Assembly (NCBI GenBank): GCA_027493615.1
Contig: JAOSKK010000001.1
Coordinates: 1-64,000, forward strand
Reading direction: 5' to 3'
Length of the DNA: 64,000 bases
DNA from: Verrucomicrobiota bacterium
GTDB taxonomy: Bacteria; Verrucomicrobiota; Verrucomicrobiia; Limisphaerales; J093
Position numbers and translations under genes: made by a program. Below are positions 9,594-19,445 of the stretch, piece by piece (position 1 is the first letter of the stretch; every line of letters begins with the position of its first letter). The notes under the pieces are model-generated. The model was not told the DNA's origin. It was given only the letters and a program-made list of their open reading frames with translations, and did no database searches.

Positions 9594-10591
9594 TGCCGGA
9601 CTCCCGGCAGCAGCCACTGCCGAACGCGAAACCGCTCTCGGCCCAGCCCGGCCGGATTCCCCCGTGATCGTGATCATGGTTGTGATCATGGTCATGCGCC
9701 GGGTCGGGAGCGGGGTTTTCGAGGTGATCGTGGTCATGGGCGACGTGCCCAAATCGGCCGATGAGCACCGCGACCGCCAATCCGACAAGAAGGGCTGCGG
9801 TCAGCTTGATCCGGTCGTGCGAGTGGAACTGCAGTTCGGGCAGCAGATCGGCGCAGGCGACACACACAAACGTGCCGGCGGAAAAAGCCAGGGCCGCGCC
9901 CAACACGGCCGGGTGGGCGGCGGCGAATTCGGCCCCGCCCAGGAAAAACAGCACCGCTCCGATGGGGGTCACGAGGGCGAAAGCGGCATTCACCAGATGA
10001 TGCCAGCGGCGGGGCGCGTTGCTGGCGGCCATGAGCGTGGTGATCGCCAGCGCGCTGAACGGCTTGTGCAGGATGACCGCCAGCGCCGTGCCCCATGCGA
10101 GGGCCATCCCGTGCCCCTGCTGTCCCGCCACCGCCGCCGACGCCAGCGCCAACCCGTCAAAGAGCGAGTGGACGGACAGCCCGATGGCGATGCCCACCCA
10201 GTCGAGCGGTCGGGCAGGGCTGCCCCGCTCCGGATGCGGTTGTCTCATGTTCGTGGTGGCAGCCGGCGTCGTGAGCGTGCTCGGGTTCGGTCTGCGGCAC
10301 GTCGTGATGATGGAAGTCGAGGAACCGTTGCAGGATGAACATCAAGAGGAACCCGGCCATCAACCAGGCGCACGCCTGGTCCACCGAGCGCAGTTCACCC
10401 GCCGCGTGCGGCAGCAGGTGCAGCACGCCAAGGCCCAGCATCAGTCCCGATACGAAACTGATCGCCACCTGCAACCGGGTGTGGGTCAGGCGGACCAGCG
10501 TGGGGAGGGCGCCGCCGCCCATCGCCGCCAGGAACGCCAGACCACAGAAGAGAACCAGCCATACCGCCGCTGAACCAGGACTGCTCTGCAT
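9538..10591 (-). CDS. ZIP-family divalent metal transporter with histidine-rich loop and tail (frame-broken)
   Basis: Membrane transporter beginning at ATG 10591 (MQSSPGSAAVWLVLFCGLAF). The first three helices end before a His-rich loop (FHHHDVPQTEPEHAHDAGCHHEHE). After one frame change near 10240 the signature helix follows (VGIAIGLSVHSLFDGLALAS, with the H-S/N-x-x-D-G metal motif), then VILHKPFSALAI (HK motif) and three more helices. The C-terminus is unusually His/Asp-rich (HDHDHLENPAPDPAHDHDH). ZIP proteins move Zn, Fe or Mn into the cytoplasm. The terminal segment overlaps the oxidase gene by about 56 bases in convergent orientation, so the true stop may differ slightly. Confidence 0.82.
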
Positions 10592-11015
10592 GGCGCCATC
10601 TTCCCAGATGCCCCGGAAAAAGCCAGCGCGCAGCGGTGGGTGGCCAGCCCCGGCGAGCCTCCGGGAGCGAGGGCTTGTCACCGCGCCAGTGGAGCTTTGC
10701 ACGGGTCTGTGGGCGCGCCGGTCGCTGAACGCATCCGCCACGGACTCCGTCTTGAGACGGTCTGCCCCCTTCGTACTCTGCTGGGCGGTCGCGAGGTTGA
10801 GCGGGAATGAGACGGCGCGGAGGCCCGTGAATCCGCTTGCCCGTCATCGGGCGGCGGCCATAGTACGCCTCGGATGTCAAGTCCCGCGCAGGGTCTGGCT
10901 TTCGAGCAGGTGCCCCCTGACTCACGGGTCGGGTGGGGGGATGCCTGTGGCGTCGGGCCACGCGTCAGGGGCGGGGAATGTGCCGGGTCAGTGAGGGACG
11001 CGTCTGCGTCTGGTT

Positions 11016-11092
11016 GCCCCCGTAGCTCAGTTGGATAGAGCATCTGCCTTCTAAGCAGAGGGTCCCGCGTTCGACTCGCGGCGGGGGTACCA
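11016..11092 (+). tRNA. tRNA-Arg (anticodon TCT)
   Basis: A complete cloverleaf with encoded CCA. Acceptor GCCCCCG (11016-11022) pairs with CGGGGGT (11082-11088, one G-T pair), with A73 and CCA at 11090-11092. The D-arm begins GCTCAGTTGGATAGAGC. The anticodon stem TCTGC/GCAGA encloses CTTCTAA, giving anticodon TCT for AGA codons. The variable loop is GGGTC, and the T-arm is CCGCG-TTCGACT-CGCGG. It stands alone between the ZIP gene and the first miniature element. Confidence 0.97.
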
Positions 11093-11131
11093 CCACATGT
11101 CGCCTTTCGACACAGAGAGAAGCCGGCGTGG

Positions 11132-11255
11132 CCATTGGGGTCGTATCTTAACATTTAACAATTGGCCAATGCCTGCCGTTCAGCGCGCCCCGGGCGCGCG
11201 ACGATCTTCCCGTCGGCTGGTTCTATTGTTAAATGTTAAGATGCGACCCCAATGG
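11132..11255. mobile_element. Miniature inverted-repeat element, copy 1
   Basis: Arms of 31 bases at 11132-11162 (starting CCATTGGGGTCGTATC) and 11225-11255 are reverse complements with a single mismatch and share the core TTAACATTTAACA. The 62-base interior has no open frame of note. A second pair with the same core lies at 13745-13864 and a lone arm at 14783-14816, so this is a dispersed family of MITE or REP type. No transposase is present nearby. Confidence 0.8.
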
Positions 11256-11267
11256 GGCGTCGGCGAG

Positions 11268-13672
11268 TCAGGGATCGCGTCGCACCAACACCGGGCCGGC
11301 AAAGTGCAGGGTGCCGGTCGTCGCATCGCGCGTGCTGTCCACCAGCAGCAGCGTGTCCAGATGCAGCCAGCCGCGCGCCACGCCGTCGTTGGCCCCGCCC
11401 CAATGGCCCGCGGACTTGAGGTCCTTCAACTCGAACTCCACCCACCGCCACCCGGTCCAGTCCAGGCGCGGTCCGTTGGGCTGGAAGGTCTGGCCCGCCG
11501 AGTCCGTCACTCTCAGTCGCAGTGCGTTGCCAGACTGGTCGCCGTAGACCCACAGCCCGAGCGCTTCCCGGAAGCTCCAGCAGAATCGAACCCGCCGCGG
11601 CCATGGGGGCAACCCGCACGAAGCGCCAGCCGGCACCGAACTCGTAGTCCAGTCGCCACGCTTTGGGGTAGGGCGCTGTCTCTCCTCCTGGCGCGTCGGT
11701 CATCGACATCCGGACTTGTGCCGCCACGCTGCCATCCCCGTCGGGCACCGCGCGGAGTGGCCCCGGGTCCAGCGGGACAAAACTCCAGGAAGGTGTGTGG
11801 ACCACGGGCCGGCCTTGGACATCCCAGATCTGCACCGCGGTGCTGCGAAGCTCGCTCCTCACCTCGAGCGTTACTTCCGGCTCCGCCTCGGTCAGGTGCA
11901 GGCCCTGCTCAACGTGCGCCAGGCGAACTCGCCCCTCCAGGACGCCCCGTGCAGGATTCCGTAGCTGCAGCCGGAAACCTTCGGCGACCGGAGCGAGCTG
12001 CAGATCGAGCGGATTCGCGAGAGTGAAGTGCCGTGGCTCGTGCCAGGTTTCCTGCCAGGCGGGCTCGTCCCCTATCCCCTCCAGGCGCAACTCCATCCGG
12101 ACCTGGGTTTCGATCTCCGCAGGCCAGCGCTGGTCCGTCCGCGCCGCCAGCCGGAGCACCTGCGATTCCCCCGGTCCCAGTCGGCTCTCGGCCGCGGGAT
12201 GGCGGGTCGGATCCAGACCCAGCAGACTCGCCTTCACCGCCAGCGGTTGCGGGAACGGGTTCATCACCCTCACCGGCACGTCCATCCCCTGGCTGCTTCC
12301 GGCTTCGATCAGGGAGGGCGTCGAGTCCACCTGCCAGGCCGCGGCAGCGGCCAGATGCGGTGGGGGGAACGCAGGGTGAGGTACTGGGGCAGCGGTCCGA
12401 GATTCCAGCGCAGCACGGCCCCGGTACTCTGCAACGCCAGTTCCAGGGGTTGGCGTTCACCCCAGCCGTCCACCAACTCGAAGGCGTGCGCGGTGATTCC
12501 GGGTAACGGAAGTTCGACGGTCCGGCTCTCGGCGGCGCTCCATCCTACTAACTTTGGGTCGCCCGCCGCGCTCACCAACAACAGCACGTACCCCTCCGCC
12601 TGACCCGTCTCGATCCGCCGTGCGATCCGGTACCCCTGCAGTTCCCGTGTCAGCGTCTGCAGCGCCCGGTAGCTTGGCTTGGGCTCCAGCGCATGCGTGA
12701 CCGTCCCAAAGTTGTGCTCGGGATCGTTCGCGTCCATTCCGTCGTTCTTCCAGTCGTACCAGATTGAGAGCGGCACGCCGTGGAGGAGGTTGACCAGTTG
12801 CTGGCGGACGAGAAAAGCGGCCTGGGTTTCGAGCGAGACGCCGCCCCGTGCATGGGTTGCGTAGCCCCATTCGCCACTCACGATCGCCAGGAACCGCCTT
12901 TCGGGCGGGGCATGGCGCTCGATCAGCGCCCGTAGTCGCCGGTAGTCCCGGGCCACCGTCTCGGGTGCCTGACTGTAGCCGCGATAGGGGTGTACGCTCA
13001 CGGCATCGAGATACGCAAGCACGCCGGAGCGGAAGAAGGCCTCGAGGAACTCCCAGGGAATCCCGAGCTCGCGGGCGCGAGCAGCATCGCCTCGGGATCG
13101 GCCGCCCGCACTGCGCGACACGTGGCCAGCGCCAGCGCGGTGTACTGCCGGACGTCGGGGCGCGGTCTCCAGAAGCTGATGTTGGGCTCATTCCAGATTT
13201 CCCAGAGAATGCCGCGACCCTGAAAGTGCGCGGCGGCGGCCGCTGCCCAGCGGGCGAACGCAGCCACGCTCTCCGGCCGCTGAGGCGACGCGGTGGTTCT
13301 TTCCTCGCGGCCGCTGATGGGGTTGCGGGCGACCACGGTTTCTTCGTAGAGCGGGTTCGAGTAATCCAGAATGTAGAGCGCGCGGAGACCGCGCCGATCG
13401 AGTTGCCCGGTTAGCTCGTCGTAGGCCGACCAATCGTACTCGCCTCGCACCCGTTCGGTGCTGCTCCAGACGAAATCCATGCGGATGAACCGGAACCCGG
13501 CGGCGGCGATCAGGTCCAGGTCGCGCTCGTGGCCACGGGTGAAGTGGATGTTGACCCCCACGCCCTGCGGCAGGACCAGGGGAGGCAACGAACGGGAGCC
13601 GGCACTGCCCGGCGCAGCGCTCACGAGCAGTCCGGGCAGCAGACCGGCCCAGCGGCGGAACAGGGGTTTCAT
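11268..13672 (-). CDS. Secreted glycoside hydrolase, clan GH-A (GH5/GH39-like), frame-broken
   Basis: ATG 13672 gives MKPLFRRWAGLLPGLLVSAAPGSAG, a signal peptide. The TIM barrel follows: GVNIHFTRGHERDLDLIAAA, GFRFIRMDFVWSSTER, LRALYILDYSNPLYEE, then the acid/base motif LWEIWNEPN and, after a frame change near 13090, SVHPYRGY and the probable nucleophile region AIVSGEWGYAT. A beta-rich C-terminal part runs after a second break (about 12320) from DVPVRVMNPFPQPLAV, and a third break near 11600 leads to a carbohydrate-binding-like end (WRWVEFELKDLKSAGHWGG, HLDTLLLVDST). Length is about 800 codons. The fold and catalytic pair are clear; the substrate is not. It lies between two miniature inverted-repeat elements. 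Confidence 0.72.
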
Positions 13673-13744
13673 AGCGCGCACCAGTCAAGCAGCCGTGCGA
13701 GCCGTTGTCTGCCCCATAACTGCCGATCCCGCCCGATCTGCGCC

Positions 13745-13864
13745 TTTGGGGTCGTGTCTTAACATTTAACAATCGGTCGCGGGCGGGCTCTGTCGCGCGT
13801 CCGCAGAGGCAGCGGCCGTCCCGTCGGCAGGTCCGAATGTTAAATGTTAAGATACGACCCCAAA
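13745..13864. mobile_element. Miniature inverted-repeat element, copy 2
   Basis: Arms of 27 bases at 13745-13771 (TTTGGGGTCGTGTCTTAAC...) and 13838-13864 are reverse complements with one mismatch and share the TTAACATTTAACA core with copy 1. Next to the right arm both copies keep the word CCCGTCGGC, so part of the interior is conserved too. It sits 72 bases upstream of the glycoside hydrolase start and 111 bases upstream of the first prepilin-like gene. Confidence 0.8.
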
Positions 13865-13974
13865 CCGGGGGAAAGGGGTGGTGGGGAGGCCGTTGGTGGC
13901 AGCGCCGGCTGCGGCGCTTGCGCGGGGGCGTCGGGTCGCGTAGCGTGACGGCGTTGTTCCGTGGGCCATCGCCT

Positions 13975-14781
13975 ATGAAAACCAACCCGCCGCCTTCCCG
14001 GTTCACCGGCTTCACCCTCATCGAGTTGCTCGTCGTCATCGCGATCATCGCCATCCTGGCCGGCATGCTGCTGCCGGCCCTGGGCCGCGCCAAGGCCAAG
14101 GCCCACGGCATCGCGTGCCTGGGCAACGGCCGGCAGATGATGCTGGCCTGGCGCCTTTACGTGGATGATCACCAGGACAAGGTGCCCCAGTCCTACGGCC
14201 CCAACGAATGGGTCGATGGCGACTTGGACTTCACGTCGAAACCCGAAAACTGGGACATCAACCGGAACATCACGAAGAGCCTCCTCTGGCCCTACTGCGG
14301 CCAGGCGGCGGGCATTTGGAAGTGCCCGGGCGACAAGAGCACGGTCAAGGCGAATGGCGTGGTGTATCCGCGTGTGCGCAGCATTGCCATGAACGCCTGG
14401 TTCGACAGCACGGACGTAGCGGGTTTCGGCCCGGCCGGATTCCGGATCTACAAGAAGATGAGCGATCTGCTCGACCCCGGGCCGACGCTCACGTGGGTGT
14501 TTCTGGACGAGCGCGAGGACAGCATCAACGACGGCGAAATGGTGGTCGGGATGTGGGGCTATCCGGACCAGCCTTCGCAGTGGAAGATCGTAGATTACCC
14601 GGCCAGCTACCACGGTCGCGCGGGCGGCTTGTCGTTCGCGGACGGCCATGCCGAGATCAAGAAATGGCAAGATCCCCGCACCGTGCCGCCGCTGACCAAG
14701 GGTTTGTCGCTGAATGTCGCCTCGCCGAACAACAAGGATGTGTTCTGGCTGATGGAACGTTCGACCCGCAAGGCGAACTGA
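13975..14781 (+). CDS. Type II secretion/type IV pilus-like prepilin with H-x-DG C-terminal motif
   Basis: A 268-residue protein with a class III prepilin leader: MKTNPPPSRFTG then the cleavage and methylation site [20 protein letters not shown], followed by [19 protein letters not shown], the conserved helix-to-head transition of this Planctomycetes/Verrucomicrobia family. The C-terminus carries [20 protein letters not shown], the processing-associated H-x-DG signature. Predicted to be cleaved and methylated by a PilD-type peptidase and to sit in the inner membrane or an assembled pseudopilus. Its role is unknown; many paralogs usually exist per genome. Frame intact; start set by the leader. 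Confidence 0.88.
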   Translation: MKTNPPPSRFTGFTLIELLVVIAIIAILAGMLLPALGRAKAKAHGIACLGNGRQMMLAWRLYVDDHQDKVPQSYGPNEWVDGDLDFTSKPENWDINRNITKSLLWPYCGQAAGIWKCPGDKSTVKANGVVYPRVRSIAMNAWFDSTDVAGFGPAGFRIYKKMSDLLDPGPTLTWVFLDEREDSINDGEMVVGMWGYPDQPSQWKIVDYPASYHGRAGGLSFADGHAEIKKWQDPRTVPPLTKGLSLNVASPNNKDVFWLMERSTRKAN

Positions 14782-14782
14782 A

Positions 14783-14816
14783 GGGGTCCAATTGTTAAAT
14801 GTTAAGATGCGACCCC
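14783..14816. repeat. Miniature element remnant (single arm)
   Basis: The right arm ATTGTTAAATGTTAAG plus ATGCGACCCC is present at 14791-14816. Only a GGGGTC stub (14783-14788) remains of the left arm, giving a compact GGGGTC...GACCCC palindrome. It looks like an internally deleted copy of the element at 11132-11255 and lies directly after the prepilin-like gene's stop. Confidence 0.65.
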
Positions 14817-14841
14817 ACCGGGTGGTGGTGGGGGGGGCCGT

Positions 14842-15672
14842 TCATTTGCTGCGGCTCGAACGTTCCTGCAGCCAGGCCACATCCGGGTTGTTGGCGGAGA
14901 GCACGTCGAGGGAGATCGGCTGCCCTTTCTTCACGGGCGGGGTCGTCCGCGGGTCCCGCCATTTCTTGATCTCGGCATGGCCGTCCGCGAACAGGATGCC
15001 CGCCGCCCCGCCGTGGTAGCTGGCGGGATAATCCACGATCCGCGCGGCGGCGCCGCGGCTCTTGAGGTTGGTCTGGAACAGCCCGTCGTTGATGCTGTCC
15101 TCGCGCTCGTCGATGAGGACCCAGATCATCGAGGGACCCGGATCAACGATGTCGCCGTACTTGCGGTAGATCACGTAGGTGTCCTGGCCGATGTCGACGT
15201 TGAAGAGGTAGTTCATCCAGCAGTTCATCGACATGGAGCGGACGCGGGGGAGGGACTTGGTACCGAACGACGCCATGCTCCGGTCGGCCGGACAGCGGTA
15301 GACATTCGCGCTCTGGACGTACGGGCCGATCTGCGAGAAGCGGACGTCGGTGAGGTAAAGTGTATTGGTGTTGTCGGTGTTGCCATTGCTGAAATCGAGC
15401 CAGCCGGAGACCCAGGTGGTCGGGCCGGCGAAGGACCCTCCACTGACGCCAGGGAGCAGGTCCTGGTGGTCTTGGGCGTACATGAACCAGGCGACCTGGA
15501 GCTGGCGGAGGTTGTTCATGCAGCCAATGCCGTGCGCCTTGGCCTTGGCGCGGCCCAGGGCCGGCAGCAGCATGCCGGCCAGGATGGCGATGATGGCGAT
15601 GACGACGAGGAGTTCGATCAGGGTGAAGCCGGCCTGCGGCCCAAACGGAGTGGGGCGTTGCTTCGTGCTCAT
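14842..15672 (-). CDS. Type II secretion/type IV pilus-like prepilin with H-x-DG C-terminal motif (second copy)
   Basis: A 276-residue paralog of the gene at 13975, transcribed toward it. From ATG 15672: [15 protein letters not shown], then the same [20 protein letters not shown] leader-helix and [20 protein letters not shown]. The middle differs, but the end matches closely ([40 protein letters not shown]). The pair shares near-identical first 40 and last 60 residues. The open frame extends upstream to 15948, but the leader peptide fixes the start at 15672. The 274 bases to the divergent cstA-like gene should hold both promoters, though I see no clear consensus. Confidence 0.87.
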   Translation of the reverse strand: MSTKQRPTPFGPQAGFTLIELLVVIAIIAILAGMLLPALGRAKAKAHGIGCMNNLRQLQVAWFMYAQDHQDLLPGVSGGSFAGPTTWVSGWLDFSNGNTDNTNTLYLTDVRFSQIGPYVQSANVYRCPADRSMASFGTKSLPRVRSMSMNCWMNYLFNVDIGQDTYVIYRKYGDIVDPGPSMIWVLIDEREDSINDGLFQTNLKSRGAAARIVDYPASYHGGAAGILFADGHAEIKKWRDPRTTPPVKKGQPISLDVLSANNPDVAWLQERSSRSK

Positions 15673-15946
15673 CGCGGGTAGTCTGATCCCCTCGGGCCGC
15701 GGGTTCAAGTCGGGACCGGCCACACGCGTCCACCGGGCAACCGCCGTGCGCGATGGCGGAGGGCTTGCGGCGACCCACCGGACTCTCCATGCTCGACGGG
15801 CCATGAAGCTCATCAGCTCGCGAGTGATGTCCGTGCCGACGCTGCTGCTGTTCCAGGCGGGCCAGCCATTGGGGCCGTTGACGGCGCCGGCTTCGAAGGC
15901 AGCGATTGCGCGTTGGGTGGCGGCGCTGCTAGGCTGACCGCCAGCC

Positions 15947-17717
15947 ATGAACGTCCTGGTCCTTCTTGTCGTGGCGGGCGTCCTGTTCTGGCTCGCGAGT
16001 CGCTTCTACTCGCGCCGGATCGCCCGGATTCTGGGCGAAGACGGAGCTCATCCCACACCCGCGGTCCGGTTCAACGACGGCCGGGACTTTGTGCCGACGA
16101 AGCGCTACGTGGTGTTTGCGCATCACTTCTCGGCGATTGCCGGAGCTGGTCCCATCCTGGGTCCGACGCTGGCGGTGCTTTATGGCTACGTGCCGGCGTG
16201 GCTCTGGATCCTGATCGGGGGATCTTCATCGGGGCGGTGCACGATTTCACGGCCCTGTTCATCTGCATGCGGGAGGGGGGCGGTCGATGGCGGAGGTGGC
16301 GCGGAAGACGCTGGGCAACTGGGGCTTCAACCTGTTTCTGGGCTTCACGATTCTGATGCTGATTCTGGTAAGCGCCGCGTTTCTGAGCGCCACGGCCATT
16401 TCCCTGACGTCGATGTGGCCGCTGGCCAAGATCGGGGTCGCCGAGGGCGAGACGTTCCTGAAGACCGTGATGAAGGACGGGGTGGCGATGGGCCAGATCG
16501 GGGGATCGCGTCGACCTCGGTCATCATCATCACCCTGGCCTCACCCTTTCTGGGCTGGCTGATGTACAAACGCGGGATCCCGGCGGTCGCCGCGTATGCG
16601 TTGGCGACGGCGATCTGTGTGGTCTCGGTGATCGTGGGCATCTGGCGGCCGGTGACCCTGGCGCCCGAGACGTGGATGATCGTCGTGTCGGTGTATGTGC
16701 TGTTTGCCGCCGGGACGCCTGTCTGGTTCATCCTGCAGCCGCGGGATTTCATCAACGTCCAGATCCTTTATGGCGGGATGGCGTTGATGGCGGTGTCCAT
16801 GCTGGTCACGGGGGCGGGGGCTCCGGGTGACGGCGCCGGAGTTCAACGTGGCGGAGGGGACCCGGAACCTTGGGTTCATCTGGCCGATGATGTTCATCAC
16901 CATCGCGTGCGGCGCGATTTCGGGCTTCCACTCGCTCGTGGCGGGTGGGACGACGGGCAAGCAGCTCCCGCTGGAGACCGACGCCCGCAAGGTGGGCTAC
17001 AACGCGATGCTGCTCGAGTCCCTCCTGGCGATGCTGGTCCTGGTGGCCATCGGTGCGACGCTGACATTCGAGGACTACAAGGCGATCGTCTGGCCGACCG
17101 ACCCGGCGGTGAAGTCGAATCCCATCCTCGGTTTTTCGCTTGCGGCCGGCCATCTGTTCCACCGGGGCCTGGGGATTCCGGTGGCCCTGGGTACGGTTTT
17201 TGGGATTCTGCTGGTCGAAGGGTTTGTGGTGACGACCCTCGACGCGGCGATCCGGCTGAACCGCTATCTGCTGGAGGAGCTGTGGTCCGTGCTGTTCCGG
17301 CAGCCGCCGGCGCTCCTCAAGCATCACTGGTTCAATGCCGGGTTGGCGGTGGCGCTCATGTGGGTGCTGGCCTACTCCAACGCCTTCAACCGGCTGTGGC
17401 CGATCTTCGCGACGGCCAATCAACTCCTGGCAGCGCTCGGCCTGCTCACCATCGCAGCTTGGCTGCTGTGCCGCGGGAAGCCGACGCTGTTCGTGCTGAT
17501 CCCCGGGGGCTTCATGGTCCTCACGACGACCGCCTCGCTGCTCGTGCTGTTGAAGACCTATGTGGCGCAGCGGAACTACCCGTTGCTGGTGACGGACATT
17601 CTGCTGATCATCCTCTCAGTCGGCGTCTTCATGCTGTTTCTCCGGACGTTCCTGGCCCGGCGCCGGGGCTCAGTCCGTGATGTCCATCCGCTCAAACCGG
17701 TCGCCGAGCAGCTTTAG
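15947..17717 (+). CDS. cstA: Carbon starvation protein CstA-family transporter (four frame breaks)
   Basis: Inner-membrane transporter of the CstA/BtsT family (peptide or pyruvate uptake). Reassembled across frames it reads [20 protein letters not shown], the family hallmark [86 protein letters not shown], and [15 protein letters not shown] before the C-terminal helices. Frame changes fall at G runs 16217-16221, 16275-16280 and 16500-16504, each repaired by one added G, and near 16825. Length is about 590 codons. All family motifs survive, so the breaks are probably sequence errors. The 3' end overlaps the convergent ABC permease by 48 bases. Confidence 0.85.
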
Positions 17718-19436
17718 CGCGAGGGCGCCCTGACCTCCCAGGGCGAGTGCGGCGACGAGAGCCGCCAGCGGGAGGGCGATGGTCCAGGCGAACACCAGGC
17801 GGGTGAGGAGGAACACGGCGCCGCCGAGGGCGCACGGCACCAGGAGCGCGACGAGCAGACCCGCCAGGTGCGCCAGCATCAGGAGCAGCCGCTGTCCCAT
17901 GGCGTCGATGGCTGCCGCGCTGCCGGCACTCCCGGCGTTCCCCGGGGGCCGAACCCACGCCGGGAAGAGCAGGGCGGTGCCGTTGTGCAGGAGGAGGAGG
18001 GTCAGGTTGAGGGCGGGCGTGAGTATCATGGCTGCGGCGGCGAGGCTCACGCGAGTGCCGAGCGACCACTCGCCGCGCTGACCGATGGCAGGCAGGGCGA
18101 TCACCGCCGCCCCGATCATGAGCCACTGGATGAAGGTGAGAACCAGAGCCGGGGCCAGGAGTTCACCGAGGACGACCTGCCATCCGGGCAGGGGATACGT
18201 CTTGAGGAGGTCCGCCTGAGGAAGGTCCTGGCGCAGGTCGAAGCGCGCCAGTTCCGGTCCCAGGATGAACACCATGGGGAGGATTCCGGCAAGGAGGGCG
18301 GCGAGGAATTTGAGGAAGGGCGCCTCGGGCAGCGTGAACCGGAAGGCGAGCAGACCGCACAGGAGGCTGATCCCGAGCACGATCAGGAACGGGGAGGTCA
18401 GGAGGAGTTGGGCGGAGATCAAGTTCTTCCAGGTCAAGGCCAGCAGGCGAAGTCCCCGCGGGGGCAACGGGAACGGCGCGTGCCCTTCGCTTTGCTGCTC
18501 TGCTGCCAGGTGCCAGTTGCCGGTGCGCGCGGCCTGGACCAGGCGAGTGCGGCGTTCGGCGCGGTCCAGGGATTCGTCCTCGAAACCGACGGCGCTCTTG
18601 AGGGCCCAGAGATAAAGGAACGCGAGGACGCCGAGGGCGGGGAGCAACGTGATCAGGCCGGCGCCGGACGCGAGGATCACCAGCGGTCGCGCCAGGGTGC
18701 GGAACGGGAGTAGAATCGCGCCAACGATGCCGTTGCCGAGCGCGTCTTCGATGGCGACCGTCCATGGCGGCAGGCTGGGCGGCTCGGTCAGCGAGAGCCC
18801 GGCGAGGTGCGGAGCGAGGTTGCGCCAGATCAGTGACCCCATCGCGACGAGCACGCCGAGCACGAGGAGGCGGCGCGCCCAGTTGGGCAGGCCGCGATCG
18901 AGCAACCGCGTTCGGGTGAAGCCGGCAGCCAGGCGGTGCATCTCGAGGGCGCTCATCAAGATCCACCAGCCGGGGAGCATGGCCCACACGAACCGTCCGC
19001 GGGAAGCGGCGGAGGTGACCAGGGCCATGATCAACGCGCTGAACACGAGTCCCACCTGGGTCTTGAGGAGGCGGTAGTGAACGAGCATTCGACGAGGCAA
19101 CGGTGCCGGGAACAGCCAGGCGATCTCGGCTTCCGAGAAGTCAAGGGCGGCCCGTTTGGAGGGCAGCAGCCAGGTGAACGCCGCGAGCAGGAACAGGCCG
19201 CCGGCGGCCAGGTGCTCGACGGAGCCGCCTTCGAGGAAGCTGGGTGGGTTTGCCGGGTTGATGCCGGCGGCCGGCTCGGGGTGGCGGGCGGTGAAGGGGC
19301 GCCAGAAGACAAGCCCGAGGTAGGCCAGTCCGGCCAGCAACCCGAGCAGGTATTGCGGGTGGCGGAGGCGCCGCACCTGACTGAGGAGCAGGTTCGCCCA
19401 CGAACAGAACTGGAGGTAAACCAGGGCGGCGACCAT
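17670..19436 (-). CDS. ABC exporter permease subunit (ABC-2-like)
   Basis: A 588-residue membrane protein with an intact frame. Hydrophobic segments include LLGLLAGLAYLGLVFW, HLAAGGLFLLAAFTWLL, LVFSALIMALVTSAAS, LITLLPALGVLAFLYLW, LILTSP-type segments and a C-terminal cluster ending VFAWTIALPLAALVAALAL. The motif AEIAWLFPAPLPRRMLVHYRL resembles a conserved cytosolic loop in putative ABC exporters of this kind. It starts 10 bases after the ATPase gene on the same strand, so the two form an exporter of unknown substrate. Confidence 0.75.
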   Translation of the reverse strand: MVAALVYLQFCSWANLLLSQVRRLRHPQYLLGLLAGLAYLGLVFWRPFTARHPEPAAGINPANPPSFLEGGSVEHLAAGGLFLLAAFTWLLPSKRAALDFSEAEIAWLFPAPLPRRMLVHYRLLKTQVGLVFSALIMALVTSAASRGRFVWAMLPGWWILMSALEMHRLAAGFTRTRLLDRGLPNWARRLLVLGVLVAMGSLIWRNLAPHLAGLSLTEPPSLPPWTVAIEDALGNGIVGAILLPFRTLARPLVILASGAGLITLLPALGVLAFLYLWALKSAVGFEDESLDRAERRTRLVQAARTGNWHLAAEQQSEGHAPFPLPPRGLRLLALTWKNLISAQLLLTSPFLIVLGISLLCGLLAFRFTLPEAPFLKFLAALLAGILPMVFILGPELARFDLRQDLPQADLLKTYPLPGWQVVLGELLAPALVLTFIQWLMIGAAVIALPAIGQRGEWSLGTRVSLAAAAMILTPALNLTLLLLHNGTALLFPAWVRPPGNAGSAGSAAAIDAMGQRLLLMLAHLAGLLVALLVPCALGGAVFLLTRLVFAWTIALPLAALVAALALGGQGALALKLLGDRFERMDITD

Positions 19437-19445
19437 GGCGGCGAA

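Noticed and set aside
15673-15946. N-terminal extension of the second prepilin-like gene (open to 15948)
   Set aside because: The class III prepilin leader requires a start shortly before the FTLIEL helix. The extension would bury it 107 residues inside the protein.
16500-16504. Programmed ribosomal frameshifting in the cstA-like gene
   Set aside because: No slippery heptamer with a downstream structure is needed to explain it: three separate G runs in the same gene are each one base short, which fits sequence error better.
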